Source of the DNA: Serratia oryzae
GTDB taxonomy: Bacteria; Pseudomonadota; Gammaproteobacteria; Enterobacterales; Enterobacteriaceae
NCBI RefSeq assembly: GCF_001976145.1
Contig: NZ_MOXD01000001.1
Span: 186,001-250,000, forward strand
Length of the DNA stretch: 64,000 nucleotides
Reading direction: 5' to 3'
Made by a program: the position numbers and the translations under genes
In this document: positions 51,101 to 59,701 of the stretch, one piece after another
Layout: each line of letters begins with the position of its first letter
Numbering within the stretch: the first letter of the stretch is position 1
Notes under the pieces: model-generated
What the model was told of the DNA's origin: nothing
What the model saw: only the letters and a program-made list of their open reading frames with translations
The model's database searches: none

Positions 51101-51313
51101 AAGCCCGGTTCACATACCTAATGCTTGTCAGTTAAGGCTAACCAGTTCCCTCTCCCTGTGGGAGAGGGTTAGGGTGAGGGGAAGATCACTGAACTAAAGC
51201 CCCTCACCCCGGCCCTCTCCCACAGGGAGAGGGAGGCCACACCTTTAGCACCTGCTGCATAATTATGCAGCTTTGCGCTTAACTGATCAGCATTAGGTTC
51301 ACACACCGGGCTT
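51101..51313. repeat. Nested palindromic repeat between tyrR and tpx
   Basis: About 213 bases. The outer arms (51101-51135 and 51278-51313) are imperfect inverted copies starting AAGCCCGGT and ending in CAGTTAAG. The inner arms (51148-51181 and 51200-51233) are inverted copies that are themselves hairpins (CCCTCTCCC/GGGAGAGGG followed by a GGGTGAGGGG tract). A further perfect palindrome, GCTGCATAATTATGCAGC, lies at 51254-51271. No open frame. The outermost AAAGCCCGG/CCGGGCTTT can act as a terminator for tyrR and tpx. It resembles a MITE or REP-type element. Confidence 0.77.
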
Positions 51314-51333
51314 TGTGCGCATCAGCAGGTTGA

Positions 51334-51834
51334 TTACAGCGCAGCGAGCGCGGCATCGTAGTCGGGTTCAGTGGTGATCTCATTCACCAGTTCGCTGTAC
51401 AACACCTTGTCTTGACCATCCAGCACCACCACGGCACGGGCAGTCAGGCCAGACAGTGGGCCTTCGGCGATTTCCACACCATAGGCGGATTTAAACTCGC
51501 CGCCGCGCAGGGTCGATAACGTCACCACGTTATTAAGCCCTTCAGCGCCGCAGAAACGGGATTGGGCGAACGGCAGATCGGCGGAAATGCACAGCACCAC
51601 GGTGTTATCCAGGCTGCTGGCCAGTTGGTTGAATTTGCGTACTGAGGCCGCGCAGACGCCGGTATCAATACTTGGGAAAATGTTCAGAACTTTGCGTTTA
51701 CCCGCGAAGCTGCTCAGCGCGACGTCTGACAGGTCTTTGGCAACCAGAGTGAAACCTTTGGCCTGTTCGCCCTGCTGTGGCAATTTGCCGGCTACAGTGA
51801 CAGCATTGCCTTGAAAATGTACGGTCTGAGTCAT
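51334..51834 (-). CDS. tpx: Thiol peroxidase
   Basis: 166 residues. Peroxiredoxin of the Tpx type; reduces lipid and other hydroperoxides in the cytosol or periplasm with thioredoxin. The peroxidatic cysteine lies in [15 protein letters not shown] and the resolving cysteine in [15 protein letters not shown] 51834 follows AAAGGA. Same neighbours as in E. coli (tyrR and ycjG). Flanked by copies of CATTAGGTTCACAC. Confidence 0.97.
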   Translation of the reverse strand: MTQTVHFQGNAVTVAGKLPQQGEQAKGFTLVAKDLSDVALSSFAGKRKVLNIFPSIDTGVCAASVRKFNQLASSLDNTVVLCISADLPFAQSRFCGAEGLNNVVTLSTLRGGEFKSAYGVEIAEGPLSGLTARAVVVLDGQDKVLYSELVNEITTEPDYDAALAAL

Positions 51835-52020
51835 TGCTTGGTTCCTTTCAACGAAGTTTATACAAAGATTTAAACCTAATTAACATTAGGTTCACACCCT
51901 GGCATCAGTGTAAGTCAACAGGGGCGACTTAGATATAAAAAATTTGCTAAATAGTTGTATATATTAGAATACCCTTGCACAGTGAATTGACTTTATGCGC
52001 TTTTTCTTTCAGGAGCGGTT

Positions 52021-52986
52021 ATGAGAAGCATGCATTTTTATCCGGAAGCTTGGCCGCTGCATACGGCGTTTGTTATCGCCCGTGGCAGCCGCACAGAAGC
52101 CAAAGTGGTCGTGGTCGAAATTGAACAGCAGGGGATGCGTGGTGTGGGTGAATGCACGCCTTATCCCCGTTACGGCGAGAGTGAAAGCTCGGTTATGGCG
52201 CAGTTGGCCAGCGTAACGGCGGCGATAGCGCAAGGGGCTACGCGGCAAGATGTACAACGCTTGTTGCCCGCCGGCGCTGCGCGTAATGCCGTCGATTCGG
52301 CGCTTTGGGCTTTGGAATGCCAAATTAAGGGACAGGACCTGTGGCAACTTTGCAGTATTGCACCACCCCCACGCATTACGATGGCCCAAACCGTCAGTAT
52401 TGGCACACCTGAAGCGATGGCGTTTGCTGCCAAGGAGCTGGTACAGCAAGGGGCCACGCTGCTGAAAATCAAACTCGACGATCGGCTGATCCGTGAGAGA
52501 CTGGTAGCGATCCGTGCCGCAGTGCCGGAAATAACGCTGATCGTCGATGCTAATGAGTCATGGCCGGAAGAGGGGCTGGCTGCACGCTGCCAATTACTGG
52601 CCGATTTGCGGGTGGCGATGCTGGAACAACCGTTACCCGCAGATAACGATAGCGCCTTGGCAAACTTCATCCACCCGCTGCCGATTTGCGCTGATGAAAG
52701 TTGCCACACCAGCGCCGATCTGGCTCAGTTGGCCGGACGTTATCAAATGGTCAACATCAAATTGGATAAAACTGGCGGCCTGACTGAAGCGCTGACCTTG
52801 GCCGCCCAGGCTCGTGCGCAAGGCTTCGACATCATGCTCGGCTGCATGCTGTGTACTTCAAGAGCGATCGCCTCTGCGTTGCCTTTGGTGCCCGGCGCGC
52901 GCTTTGTCGATCTTGATGGCCCTACCTGGCTGGCGCAAGATGTGGAGCCTGGCTTGGTCTTCGAATGCGGCGCAATTAAGCTGTAA
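52021..52986 (+). CDS. ycjG: L-Ala-D/L-Glu epimerase
   Basis: 321 residues, enolase superfamily (muconate-lactonizing subgroup). Epimerises L-Ala-D-Glu released from murein so the dipeptide can be used. The KxK motif (TLLKIKLDD) and metal ligands (LIVDANESW, MLEQPLPAD, ICADESCHT) are visible, with the second catalytic lysine in NIKLDKTGG. ATG 52021 follows CAGGAGCGGTT. Adjacent to mpaA, which supplies its substrate pathway. Confidence 0.95.
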   Translation: MRSMHFYPEAWPLHTAFVIARGSRTEAKVVVVEIEQQGMRGVGECTPYPRYGESESSVMAQLASVTAAIAQGATRQDVQRLLPAGAARNAVDSALWALECQIKGQDLWQLCSIAPPPRITMAQTVSIGTPEAMAFAAKELVQQGATLLKIKLDDRLIRERLVAIRAAVPEITLIVDANESWPEEGLAARCQLLADLRVAMLEQPLPADNDSALANFIHPLPICADESCHTSADLAQLAGRYQMVNIKLDKTGGLTEALTLAAQARAQGFDIMLGCMLCTSRAIASALPLVPGARFVDLDGPTWLAQDVEPGLVFECGAIKL

Positions 52987-53003
52987 CTGCGCCGCACATT
53001 GCT

Positions 53004-53711
53004 TTACTTGTGATACGTCAGCAGTTCTATCATTGCTTCCAGATAGGTTTCGCTCGCGGCATCAGCAGAAATCGCTGGCAGCTCGGCGGTGATGCAGGGC
53101 AAGGATAAATCTGCACACCAACTGCCGAACGAACCGGGCGTTTCGTAACCCACGCTGGTCACCATCGGCAGAATAAACTGATGCGCCAACCAAGCGCCCA
53201 GATTGGTGTTTTCCGGATCTTCGATACAGGCCAGCGGTTCATGGAAGGACACCACCCACCGCGGCTTCAGGCGGTGGATAAGGCGGCACAGCGCCTGGGT
53301 TTCCGGTTCTGACCCTGGCCTGCCTCCGGTGGAAAGCAGCACGTCCCGTGCCTGTGTGGCGCTGTTCCAGCGGTAAACCGTATCGCCAGAGCGCCAGTTG
53401 GCCGCCGGGAAATTGCGATTGAGATCGACCCCGTTGGCATTGGAGCGTAACCCGAGTTGGCAACCATCCGGGTTGACTGCCAGTATCACATTATGGCGCA
53501 GTTGAGAGGGGCTGATGCTGCGCAACGCACAAGACAGCGTTACGATCGTCGCCGTTTCATCACCGTGCGTACCGGCAATCACCAACCCGGTATCCGGGCC
53601 ACTGTGTGCCGCTGGGAAGTAGAGCAATGGGGCACCTAACAACGATTTACCGTAACTTTCACCCGCAATGGCCAGTTGACCACGCTCGCTGCGCGGTTTG
53701 TGTTGGATCAT
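53004..53711 (-). CDS. mpaA: Murein peptide amidase A
   Basis: 235 residues, M14 zinc carboxypeptidase family. Cleaves the D-Glu-diaminopimelate bond of murein tripeptide. Zinc ligands are in GTHGDETA (HxxE) and SFHEP; substrate-binding elements are NPDGCQLGLRSNANGVDLNR and the TAELPA glutamate. Converges with ycjG. With MppA and YcjG it forms a murein-peptide recycling set. Confidence 0.93.
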   Translation of the reverse strand: MIQHKPRSERGQLAIAGESYGKSLLGAPLLYFPAAHSGPDTGLVIAGTHGDETATIVTLSCALRSISPSQLRHNVILAVNPDGCQLGLRSNANGVDLNRNFPAANWRSGDTVYRWNSATQARDVLLSTGGRPGSEPETQALCRLIHRLKPRWVVSFHEPLACIEDPENTNLGAWLAHQFILPMVTSVGYETPGSFGSWCADLSLPCITAELPAISADAASETYLEAMIELLTYHK

Positions 53712-53906
53712 GGTTTAGTCCCTTCATACCAAGCTATCTCCGCAGACCTGATACCGTATGCAAACGCCAAGTCTGCCAGAGATAAGACGTGATTGTTAAT
53801 TTATTCAGTGTATTACGTTTTAAGTCATCTTTCCCAGTGTCTATGCGAATAAAACCACGGCTGTTGTTATACTATCGGCAGAAGTTAATCATAAAGGGGA
53901 TTTAAC
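53712..53906. other. Region between mpaA and the following small gene
   Basis: About 195 bases with the divergent promoters of both genes. No gene is seen; AAGGGGATTTAAC gives the ribosome binding site of ATG 53907. Confidence 0.4.
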
Positions 53907-54257
53907 ATGCCAGTTGCCAGAATAGTTGCTTGCTATAGCGAAAATGCGAAGGATACCATCACGTTATTATGCGGCGTGGATGCAGAAAACCAGATCCGTC
54001 AAGGGGAGTGGTTTGGCGTGGTGAAAAATGACGACGGGCGTGGGGATGAGTCTAACTATCCTTTTACCCTGCACGTTGATCATCAGAAAGGTGATTTCTT
54101 CCTCGATTATGGTTATGACGATATCAACTCGCGCCAGCTACAGAAAACCGATATTCAGCTCAAACCGCTGGTAGAAAAGGGCTATTTCACCATTTTTGAT
54201 GAAGAAGAGGGCGAAGAGTTCAGCTACCAGATTGTCAGCATTCATCTCTACGATTAA
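53907..54257 (+). CDS. Conserved-looking hypothetical acidic protein
   Basis: 116 residues, acidic, cytosolic (no signal or membrane segment). Notable segments are CGVDAENQIRQGEWFGVVKN, HVDHQKGDFFLDYGYDDINS and a DEEEGEEFSYQIVSIHLYD end. I do not recognise the family. AAGGGGATTTAAC precedes ATG 53907, codon use looks like its neighbours, and a strong terminator follows, so it is a genuine single-gene unit between mpaA and mppA. Confidence 0.72.
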   Translation: MPVARIVACYSENAKDTITLLCGVDAENQIRQGEWFGVVKNDDGRGDESNYPFTLHVDHQKGDFFLDYGYDDINSRQLQKTDIQLKPLVEKGYFTIFDEEEGEEFSYQIVSIHLYD

Positions 54258-54270
54258 TTTTCTCTTATGG

Positions 54271-54314
54271 AAAACGCCCGTATCACGCTAGCCGTAATAC
54301 GGGCGTTTTTTATT
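54271..54314 (+). terminator. Intrinsic terminator after the 116-residue gene
   Basis: AAAACGCCCGTAT/ATACGGGCGTTTT with a 13-base loop and a T-run. Strong, with A-tracts allowing use in both directions. Confidence 0.9.
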
Positions 54315-54418
54315 GCTTGACGCTCAGTTTTTACAATCTTGCCGGCATCAAACTATGGGTAAGGCGTATCTTGTGCTATATGATAAAAAATTCAGATGGT
54401 TAACTGGGATAGTTCAAA

Positions 54419-56053
54419 ATGGCGATAAGCAAAATTCAGCAGAGTTTTCAGTTGGCGCTTTGCGCTACGGCGATCGGCGCAGGGATCAGTGGTGCGCTAG
54501 CGGCTCAGGTTCCCCCAGGCACCGATCTGGCGAAACAGCAGGAGATTGTCCGCCATATCAAAGATGAACCGGCTTCTCTGGATCCGATTAAAGCAGTGGG
54601 GTTACCAGAGGCTCAGGTGGCACGCGATCTGTTCGAAGGGCTGGTGAATCAGGATGCACGTGGTCAGGTGATCCCTGGTGTTGCCAGCCGCTGGCAGACC
54701 AGCGATAACCAGATTTATCTCTTTACGCTGCGCAAAGATGCGCGCTGGTCTAACGGTGACCCTGTCACGGCTAAAGACTTCGTTTATAGCTGGCAGCGGT
54801 TGGTGGATCCGAAAAACTTGTCGCCATTTGCCTGGTTTGCCCAGTTAGCCGGTATTCAAAATGCGGATGAGATCATCGCAGGGAAATTGCCGGCCGATAA
54901 GCTGGGGGTGACGGCGGTGGATGAGCACACGCTGAAGGTTCAGCTGAATAAACCGGTGCCGTATTTTGTCAGCCTGACCGCTAACTTCAGCTTATTCCCG
55001 GTGCCGCAGGCGACCGTTGAGAAGTTTGGCAACGATTGGACCAAGGTGGGCAATCTGGTGGGTAACGGTGCCTTTAAGCTGCAAGATCGGGTGGTGAATG
55101 AAAAGCTGGTGCTGGTACCGAATGAGCACTATTGGGATCATGCCCATACTGTGCTGACTAAAGTCACCTTTGTACCGATCAATCAGGAATCTAACGCCAC
55201 TAAGCGTTATCTGGCAGGTGATATTGATATCACCGAATCTTTCCCGAAGAACATGTATCAGAAGTTGCTGAAGGATATCCCGGGCCAAGTGTATACCCCG
55301 GATCAGCTTGGCACTTATTATTACGCGTTCAACACGCAACGTGCGCCAACCAATGACGTACGGGTGCGCAAGGCGCTGTCCTATGCCATCGATCGCAAGA
55401 TCATTGCTGAGAAAGTGTTAGGTACTGGCGAAAAGCCTGCTTATCACTTCACCCCGGACGTTACCGCAGGCTTCAAGCCAGAAACCAGCCTGTTACAGCA
55501 ACAGTCGCAGGAAGAGTTGGATGCGCAAGCTAAAGCGTTGATGCAGGCCGCAGGCTATGGCCCGAACAAGCCACTGACGTTGACGCTGTTGTATAACACT
55601 TCAGAAAGCCATCAGAAGATCGCCATTGCCGTGGCATCAATGTGGAAGAAAAAGCTGGGCGTGGATGTCAAATTGCAAAATCAGGAGTGGAAAACCTATA
55701 TTGATAGCCGTAATAGCGGTAATTTCGACGTAGTGCGCGCTTCCTGGGTTGGGGATTACAACGAAGCCTCTACCTTCCTTTCGCTGCTGACGTCCACACA
55801 CAGTGGCAATATCGCCAAATTCAAAAGCCCGGAATACGATCAGCTGTTGCTTGAAGCCAGCCGAGAGACAAAACCTGCGGCGCTGACCAACGATTATAAT
55901 AAGGCCGAACAGATGATTGCTGCGCAGGCACCGATCGCGCCGATTTATCAGTACACCAATGGCCGCCTGATCAAGCCTTGGGTGAAGGGTTACCCGATCA
56001 CTAACCCGGAAGATGTGGCGTATAGTCATGAAATGTACATTCTGAAGCACTGA
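54419..56053 (+). CDS. mppA: Periplasmic murein tripeptide-binding protein
   Basis: 544 residues, SBP_bac_5 family. MppA delivers the murein tripeptide L-Ala-D-Glu-mDAP to the Opp permease for recycling. A signal peptide (AISKIQQSFQLALCATAIG, ending near GALAA) precedes the mature QVPPGTD. The stretches QEIVRHIKDEPASLDPIKAV and FPKNMYQKLLKDIPGQVYTP match MppA rather than OppA. Context with mpaA and ycjG supports the call. Ends at a strong terminator. The ribosome binding site is weak (GGGATAG). Confidence 0.94.
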   Translation: MAISKIQQSFQLALCATAIGAGISGALAAQVPPGTDLAKQQEIVRHIKDEPASLDPIKAVGLPEAQVARDLFEGLVNQDARGQVIPGVASRWQTSDNQIYLFTLRKDARWSNGDPVTAKDFVYSWQRLVDPKNLSPFAWFAQLAGIQNADEIIAGKLPADKLGVTAVDEHTLKVQLNKPVPYFVSLTANFSLFPVPQATVEKFGNDWTKVGNLVGNGAFKLQDRVVNEKLVLVPNEHYWDHAHTVLTKVTFVPINQESNATKRYLAGDIDITESFPKNMYQKLLKDIPGQVYTPDQLGTYYYAFNTQRAPTNDVRVRKALSYAIDRKIIAEKVLGTGEKPAYHFTPDVTAGFKPETSLLQQQSQEELDAQAKALMQAAGYGPNKPLTLTLLYNTSESHQKIAIAVASMWKKKLGVDVKLQNQEWKTYIDSRNSGNFDVVRASWVGDYNEASTFLSLLTSTHSGNIAKFKSPEYDQLLLEASRETKPAALTNDYNKAEQMIAAQAPIAPIYQYTNGRLIKPWVKGYPITNPEDVAYSHEMYILKH

Positions 56054-56078
56054 CTTCCAGAAAGCTGGCGTATGCAAT

Positions 56079-56103
56079 GCCCTGCTAATGCAGGGCTTTT
56101 TTT
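56079..56103 (+). terminator. Intrinsic terminator after mppA
   Basis: GCCCTGC/GCAGGGC with a TAAT loop, followed by seven T. Confidence 0.93.
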
Positions 56104-56208
56104 GTCTAAACATTAATAGAATTGTTAAAGTTGAACGCTGAGGAAGTCGCGATCCGACGTCAGGTCGCTATTCGACTCTTGTCTAACAGCAAAACTGAGA
56201 GGGGTACT

Positions 56209-57192
56209 ATGGATGTCATTGAGGGGGGCGATCTGCAGGTGCCCGACGCAGTGTATGCGTATCAACTTGACGGCAAAGGCGGAACGACGCCTATTGATTA
56301 TGAAAATAAAGTCACCCGTGATGAACCTTGCTGGCTGCATCTCGATTATGCCCATGCGGCAAGTGCTGAATGGTTGGCGACAACGCCGCTATTGCCCGAT
56401 GCGGTAAGGGAGGCGCTTTCTGGCGAAAGTACGCGCCCGCGGGTTAATCGCTTGGGTGAAGGGACCCTGATCACGCTGCGCGGCATCAACTTCAACGCGG
56501 ACTCAAGGCCCGATCAGTTGGTTACGTTCCGTGTGTATATGACCGATAAACTGATTATTTCTACCCGACACCGCAAGGTGTATTCCATCGATGCCGTGGT
56601 CAACGAATTGCAGAACGGCTCAGGGCCGACCAACAGTGGCGATTGGCTGGTAGATATTGCTGATGCATTGACCGATCACGCCAGTGAGTTTATTGAGGAT
56701 CTGCACGATAAGATTATCGATCTGGAAGATGCGCTGCTGGAACAACAGATTCCGGAGCGTGGGCAACTGGCGTTAATACGCAAGCAACTGATCGTGCTGC
56801 GCCGCTATATGGCTCCGCAGCGGGATGTGTTTTCGCGCTTGGCCAGCGAACGCCTGCCGTGGATGAGTGACGACGATCGTCGCCGTATGCAGGATATCGC
56901 CGACCGGCTGGGGCGCGGATTGGACGATCTGGATGGCAGTATTGCCCGCACGGCGATACTGTCTGATGAGATCACTACCGTGATGGCGGATGCCATGAAC
57001 CGCCGCACTTACACTATGTCGCTGATGGCGATGGTGTTCTTGCCTACGACCTTTCTGACCGGGTTGTTTGGTGTCAACTTAGGAGGGATCCCAGGCAGTG
57101 GCAGCCCGTTGGCCTTTGCCGCTTTCTGCTCCATGCTGTTGGCACTGATTGTCAGTGTGGCCTGGTGGTTGAAGCGTAGCCGGTGGTTATAA
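56209..57192 (+). CDS. zntB: Zinc transporter ZntB (CorA family)
   Basis: 327 residues, the E. coli length. Inner-membrane zinc transporter, pentameric, with a large cytoplasmic N-terminal domain. Two C-terminal helices are seen ([20 protein letters not shown] and [19 protein letters not shown]). Between them is FGVNLGG, the GVN variant of the CorA GMN signature usual in ZntB. ATG 56209 follows GAGAGGGGTACT and aligns with the family; the readable start at 56122 adds 29 unrelated residues. Confidence 0.96.
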   Translation: MDVIEGGDLQVPDAVYAYQLDGKGGTTPIDYENKVTRDEPCWLHLDYAHAASAEWLATTPLLPDAVREALSGESTRPRVNRLGEGTLITLRGINFNADSRPDQLVTFRVYMTDKLIISTRHRKVYSIDAVVNELQNGSGPTNSGDWLVDIADALTDHASEFIEDLHDKIIDLEDALLEQQIPERGQLALIRKQLIVLRRYMAPQRDVFSRLASERLPWMSDDDRRRMQDIADRLGRGLDDLDGSIARTAILSDEITTVMADAMNRRTYTMSLMAMVFLPTTFLTGLFGVNLGGIPGSGSPLAFAAFCSMLLALIVSVAWWLKRSRWL

Positions 57193-57262
57193 TGGCTACT
57201 TCAAGGGGGCATAGAGCAATCCCCCTGAGATCGAAAAGAGAGGGGGATAAACGCCGTTAAAG

Positions 57263-57276
57263 TTGAGCGACATCAA
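57263..57276 (+). promoter_or_regulatory. FNR box of fnrS
   Basis: TTGAGCGACATCAA matches TTGAT-N4-ATCAA with one mismatch. It is centred about 42 bp upstream of the predicted RNA start, the class II activator position, and a -10-like CATGAT lies at 57299-57304. Confidence 0.85.
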
Positions 57277-57311
57277 TATTTGCCTGCGCAAACTACGGCA
57301 TGATCTCCCTC

Positions 57312-57433
57312 GCAGGTGAATGCAACGTCAAGCGATGGGCGTTGCGCTCCATAATTGTCTTACTTTTTATTTTAGAATTACTGCATAGCACATTTAATTC
57401 ATACGATGCCGGTTTAATCACCGGCATTTTTTT
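57312..57433 (+). ncRNA. fnrS: FNR-activated small RNA FnrS
   Basis: 122 bases, the E. coli length. The 5' part from GCAGGTGAATGCAACG to GATGGGCGTTGCGCTCC is nearly identical to E. coli FnrS. It includes the 5' region and the central single-stranded stretch that base-pair with targets such as sodB and cydDE in E. coli. It ends in an intrinsic terminator (ATGCCGG/CCGGCAT plus seven T). It lies next to zntB, as in E. coli, but the usual other neighbour dbpA is absent. A 60-codon frame across it is a shadow. Confidence 0.93.
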
Positions 57434-57544
57434 GCATTTTTTCTGCCTAACACCGCATTATTATCAAGCCAAGAAATATTAATAGTTCTTAGACACAGGC
57501 CCTGTGTTATTGCAGCTGATGCGACAACCAAAAATACTGGCTCG
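57434..57544. other. Region between fnrS and the VOC gene
   Basis: About 110 bases between convergent units; no gene seen. Confidence 0.35.
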
Positions 57545-57943
57545 CTAAGCTGCGCTTTCATCCCAGAAGCTGGCTTCGATCTTGTGCCCGTCCAGATCGC
57601 GCACAAAGCAGCCATAATAGGCAGCACCATAGTGTGGCCGTGAACCTGGGGCACCGTCTTCTCTGGCACCTGCCGCCACAGCCTGCTGATAGAACTCATC
57701 AACCTGTTTTTTGCTGGTGGCAAAAAAGCCGATATGCACACCGTTGGCGGTACCGGCCGGCTTGCCGTCTATCGGTATTTGTAGCCAGAATTCGGGATAG
57801 TCACGGCCATAGCCGATAGCTCCAGGGTGCTCCATGACGCGGCGGCAGCCTAGAGCAGCAAGAACCCGATCGTAAAATCGTGCGGCATCATCAAAATTAT
57901 TGGTGCCCAATGAGACGTGGGACAGACAAGGGGTGATATTCAT
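57545..57943 (-). CDS. VOC (glyoxalase/bleomycin-resistance-like) protein
   Basis: 132 residues, a single vicinal-oxygen-chelate unit pair: HVSLGTNNFDDAARFYDRVL at the start, then VHIGFFATSKKQVDEFYQQA, and YYGCFVRDLDGHKIEASFWD at the end with the metal-binding glutamate. Metal ligands (His near the start, Glu near the end) are present. Substrate unknown. ATG 57943 follows GGAGATTGCCG; the two-codon longer reading begins at TTG. Confidence 0.85.
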   Translation of the reverse strand: MNITPCLSHVSLGTNNFDDAARFYDRVLAALGCRRVMEHPGAIGYGRDYPEFWLQIPIDGKPAGTANGVHIGFFATSKKQVDEFYQQAVAAGAREDGAPGSRPHYGAAYYGCFVRDLDGHKIEASFWDESAA

Positions 57944-58084
57944 CGGCAATCTCCATTTAACTGTATAAATAAACAGTAATGGATAAAGCCGTTGCTGTCA
58001 GGCTCTTTGTGCGTAAATTGTGAGCAGGATCGAAAACTGCAAGGGGAAAGAAAGCCCGCCTGCGGTTGCAGGCGGAAAGCGCGT

Positions 58085-59026
58085 TTATTTAATTTCCAGC
58101 ACGTTCAGGCGCTCAAACACCGGCGTGTTCTGCTCATCTGCCTCTTCGGGCTGCCAACCCACAGGCTGCAACGGAATATCTTCGCGGTCAAATGCCAGAT
58201 CGCCACCGTCTACCACTTCGCTGCCGTGATGAATGGTCTTAAAATCAAACAGATTGGTATCGCACAGGTGAGAAGGCACCACGTTCTGCATCGCGCTGAA
58301 CATGGTTTCGATCCGGCCTGGATAACGTTTATCCCAGTCACGCAGCATGTCACCGATTACCTGGCGTTGCAGGTTCGGCTGTGAACCACACAGGTTGCAC
58401 GGGATGATCGGGAAAGCTTTAGCGACAGCAAAACGTTCAATGTCTTTCTCACGGCAATAGGCCAGCGGGCGGATCACGACATGCTTGCCATCGTCACTCA
58501 TCAGCTTGGGTGGCATGCCTTTCAGTTTGCCGCCGTAGAACATATTAAGGAACAGCGTCTGCAGAATATCGTCCCGGTGGTGGCCGAGAGCGATCTTGGT
58601 GGCGCCCAGCTCAGTCGCGGTGCGGTAGAGAATGCCACGACGCAGGCGTGAACACAGGGAACAGGTGGTTTTACCTTCCGGGATCTTTTCCTTGACGATG
58701 CCGTAGGTATCCTCTTCGACGATCTTGTACTCCACGCCCAGGTTTTCCAGATATTCAGGCAGAATATGTTCTGGGAAGCCAGGCTGTTTCTGATCGAGAT
58801 TCACGGCAATCAGCGAGAAATTCACAGGCGCGCTCTGCTGCAGATTACGCAGGATCTCCAGCATGGTGTAACTATCTTTACCGCCAGACAGGCACACCAT
58901 AATGCGGTCACCTTCTTCAATCATGTTGAAGTCCGCGATTGCCTCACCCACGTTACGGCGCAGGCGCTTTTGCAATTTGTTGAGGTTGTACTGCTCTTTA
59001 GGTTTAATTGACTGATTTTCTTGCAT
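58085..59026 (-). CDS. ttcA: tRNA 2-thiocytidine synthetase TtcA
   Basis: 313 residues. Thiolates cytidine 32 in several tRNAs, using ATP and an iron-sulfur cluster. The PP-loop [10 protein letters not shown] and two CxxC pairs ([18 protein letters not shown]) are present. The 5' end of the coding region (58978-59000) resembles the sequence I recall as the Rac prophage attB in E. coli ttcA. An integrase remnant lies directly upstream. The enzyme itself looks intact. Confidence 0.96.
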   Translation of the reverse strand: MQENQSIKPKEQYNLNKLQKRLRRNVGEAIADFNMIEEGDRIMVCLSGGKDSYTMLEILRNLQQSAPVNFSLIAVNLDQKQPGFPEHILPEYLENLGVEYKIVEEDTYGIVKEKIPEGKTTCSLCSRLRRGILYRTATELGATKIALGHHRDDILQTLFLNMFYGGKLKGMPPKLMSDDGKHVVIRPLAYCREKDIERFAVAKAFPIIPCNLCGSQPNLQRQVIGDMLRDWDKRYPGRIETMFSAMQNVVPSHLCDTNLFDFKTIHHGSEVVDGGDLAFDREDIPLQPVGWQPEEADEQNTPVFERLNVLEIK

Positions 59027-59073
59027 TTTATTTTCCGTAGAACATCAAAAGGGGCAAATTGAGGCAAAATATA

Positions 59074-59337
59074 TTAAATAGCCAACCTATCATTTAGCAT
59101 GTTCACCTGCTCCCCATTCATCTCTTCGATCCACTTTCCGTATATCTCGCAGACCATTTGCGCGTTTTCATGCCCCATCTGCTCAATAATAAAAGATGGG
59201 TTAGCACTGGCCGTTAATAACCCGCACGTGAAAGTATGCCGCGTATGGTACGGATTACGCCGCCGAATACCAGCGAGTTTTACAGCGGGCACCGAACGAT
59301 GACGGCGATTTGCGGACTTTTGATGTTCAAAAATCAA
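59074..59337 (-). pseudogene. Phage integrase remnant (C-terminal catalytic part)
   Basis: About 87 codons of a tyrosine recombinase: NPYHTRHTFTCGLLTA contains the box II arginine, QMGHENAQMV the GH motif, and CEIYGKWIEEMN the tyrosine nucleophile. The N-terminal arm-binding and core-binding parts and the first catalytic arginine are missing, and the frame begins at a TTG that overlaps another gene. It lies 48 bp upstream of ttcA on the same strand, the place occupied by the Rac integrase in E. coli. It is a scar of an excised or decayed Rac-type prophage. Confidence 0.83.
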
Positions 59338-59513
59338 TTTTCAGAACGGTAAACCTCACCACAGAACAGCACGGCCTGAGGGCGGCGAAGTTGTATTGCT
59401 TTCAGAACATGCTCACACTCTGCTTCGGTTGCATATATGTGCTCGGAAACAGGCAGTGCATCGCAGTGGTCATAGCCGCAGGCACTGACAAGTAAAATGA
59501 AACCGATCAGCAT
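59334..59513 (-). CDS. Small DUF1482-like phage protein
   Basis: 59 residues, reading MLIGFILLVSACGYDHCDA, then EHIYATEAECEHVLKAIQL and QAVLFCGEVYRSEN. The hydrophobic start with several cysteines is like the DUF1482 proteins of lambdoid and Rac-type prophage early regions. AAGGAG lies six bases before ATG 59513. It overlaps the integrase remnant by four bases and looks intact. An orphan of the lost prophage. Confidence 0.6.
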   Translation of the reverse strand: MLIGFILLVSACGYDHCDALPVSEHIYATEAECEHVLKAIQLRRPQAVLFCGEVYRSEN

Positions 59514-59701
59514 ATTGACTCCTTAAACTCAGCGCGCATATCGTCAGGATTCAAGCCTCACTCAGAATGGTGAGCTAACGCTTCGATGGCTGTAACACTT
59601 TCCAATGCCCTGCTGTTTACCCAGTGACTTGCTTTCATATATAGCCTAGAGCATTGGCGAGTGGTCATAAGCAATCTGAACGGGATTGTTAACGCAAATA
59701 C
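59514..59701. other. Region beyond the prophage scar
   Basis: 188 bases with no gene. One edge of the former prophage should lie here; I find no second copy of the ttcA attachment-like sequence. Confidence 0.4.

Noticed and set aside
57300-57482. 60-residue membrane peptide across the zntB downstream region
   Set aside because: The frame runs through the FnrS RNA and its terminator and has no ribosome binding site. The nucleotide match to FnrS explains the sequence.
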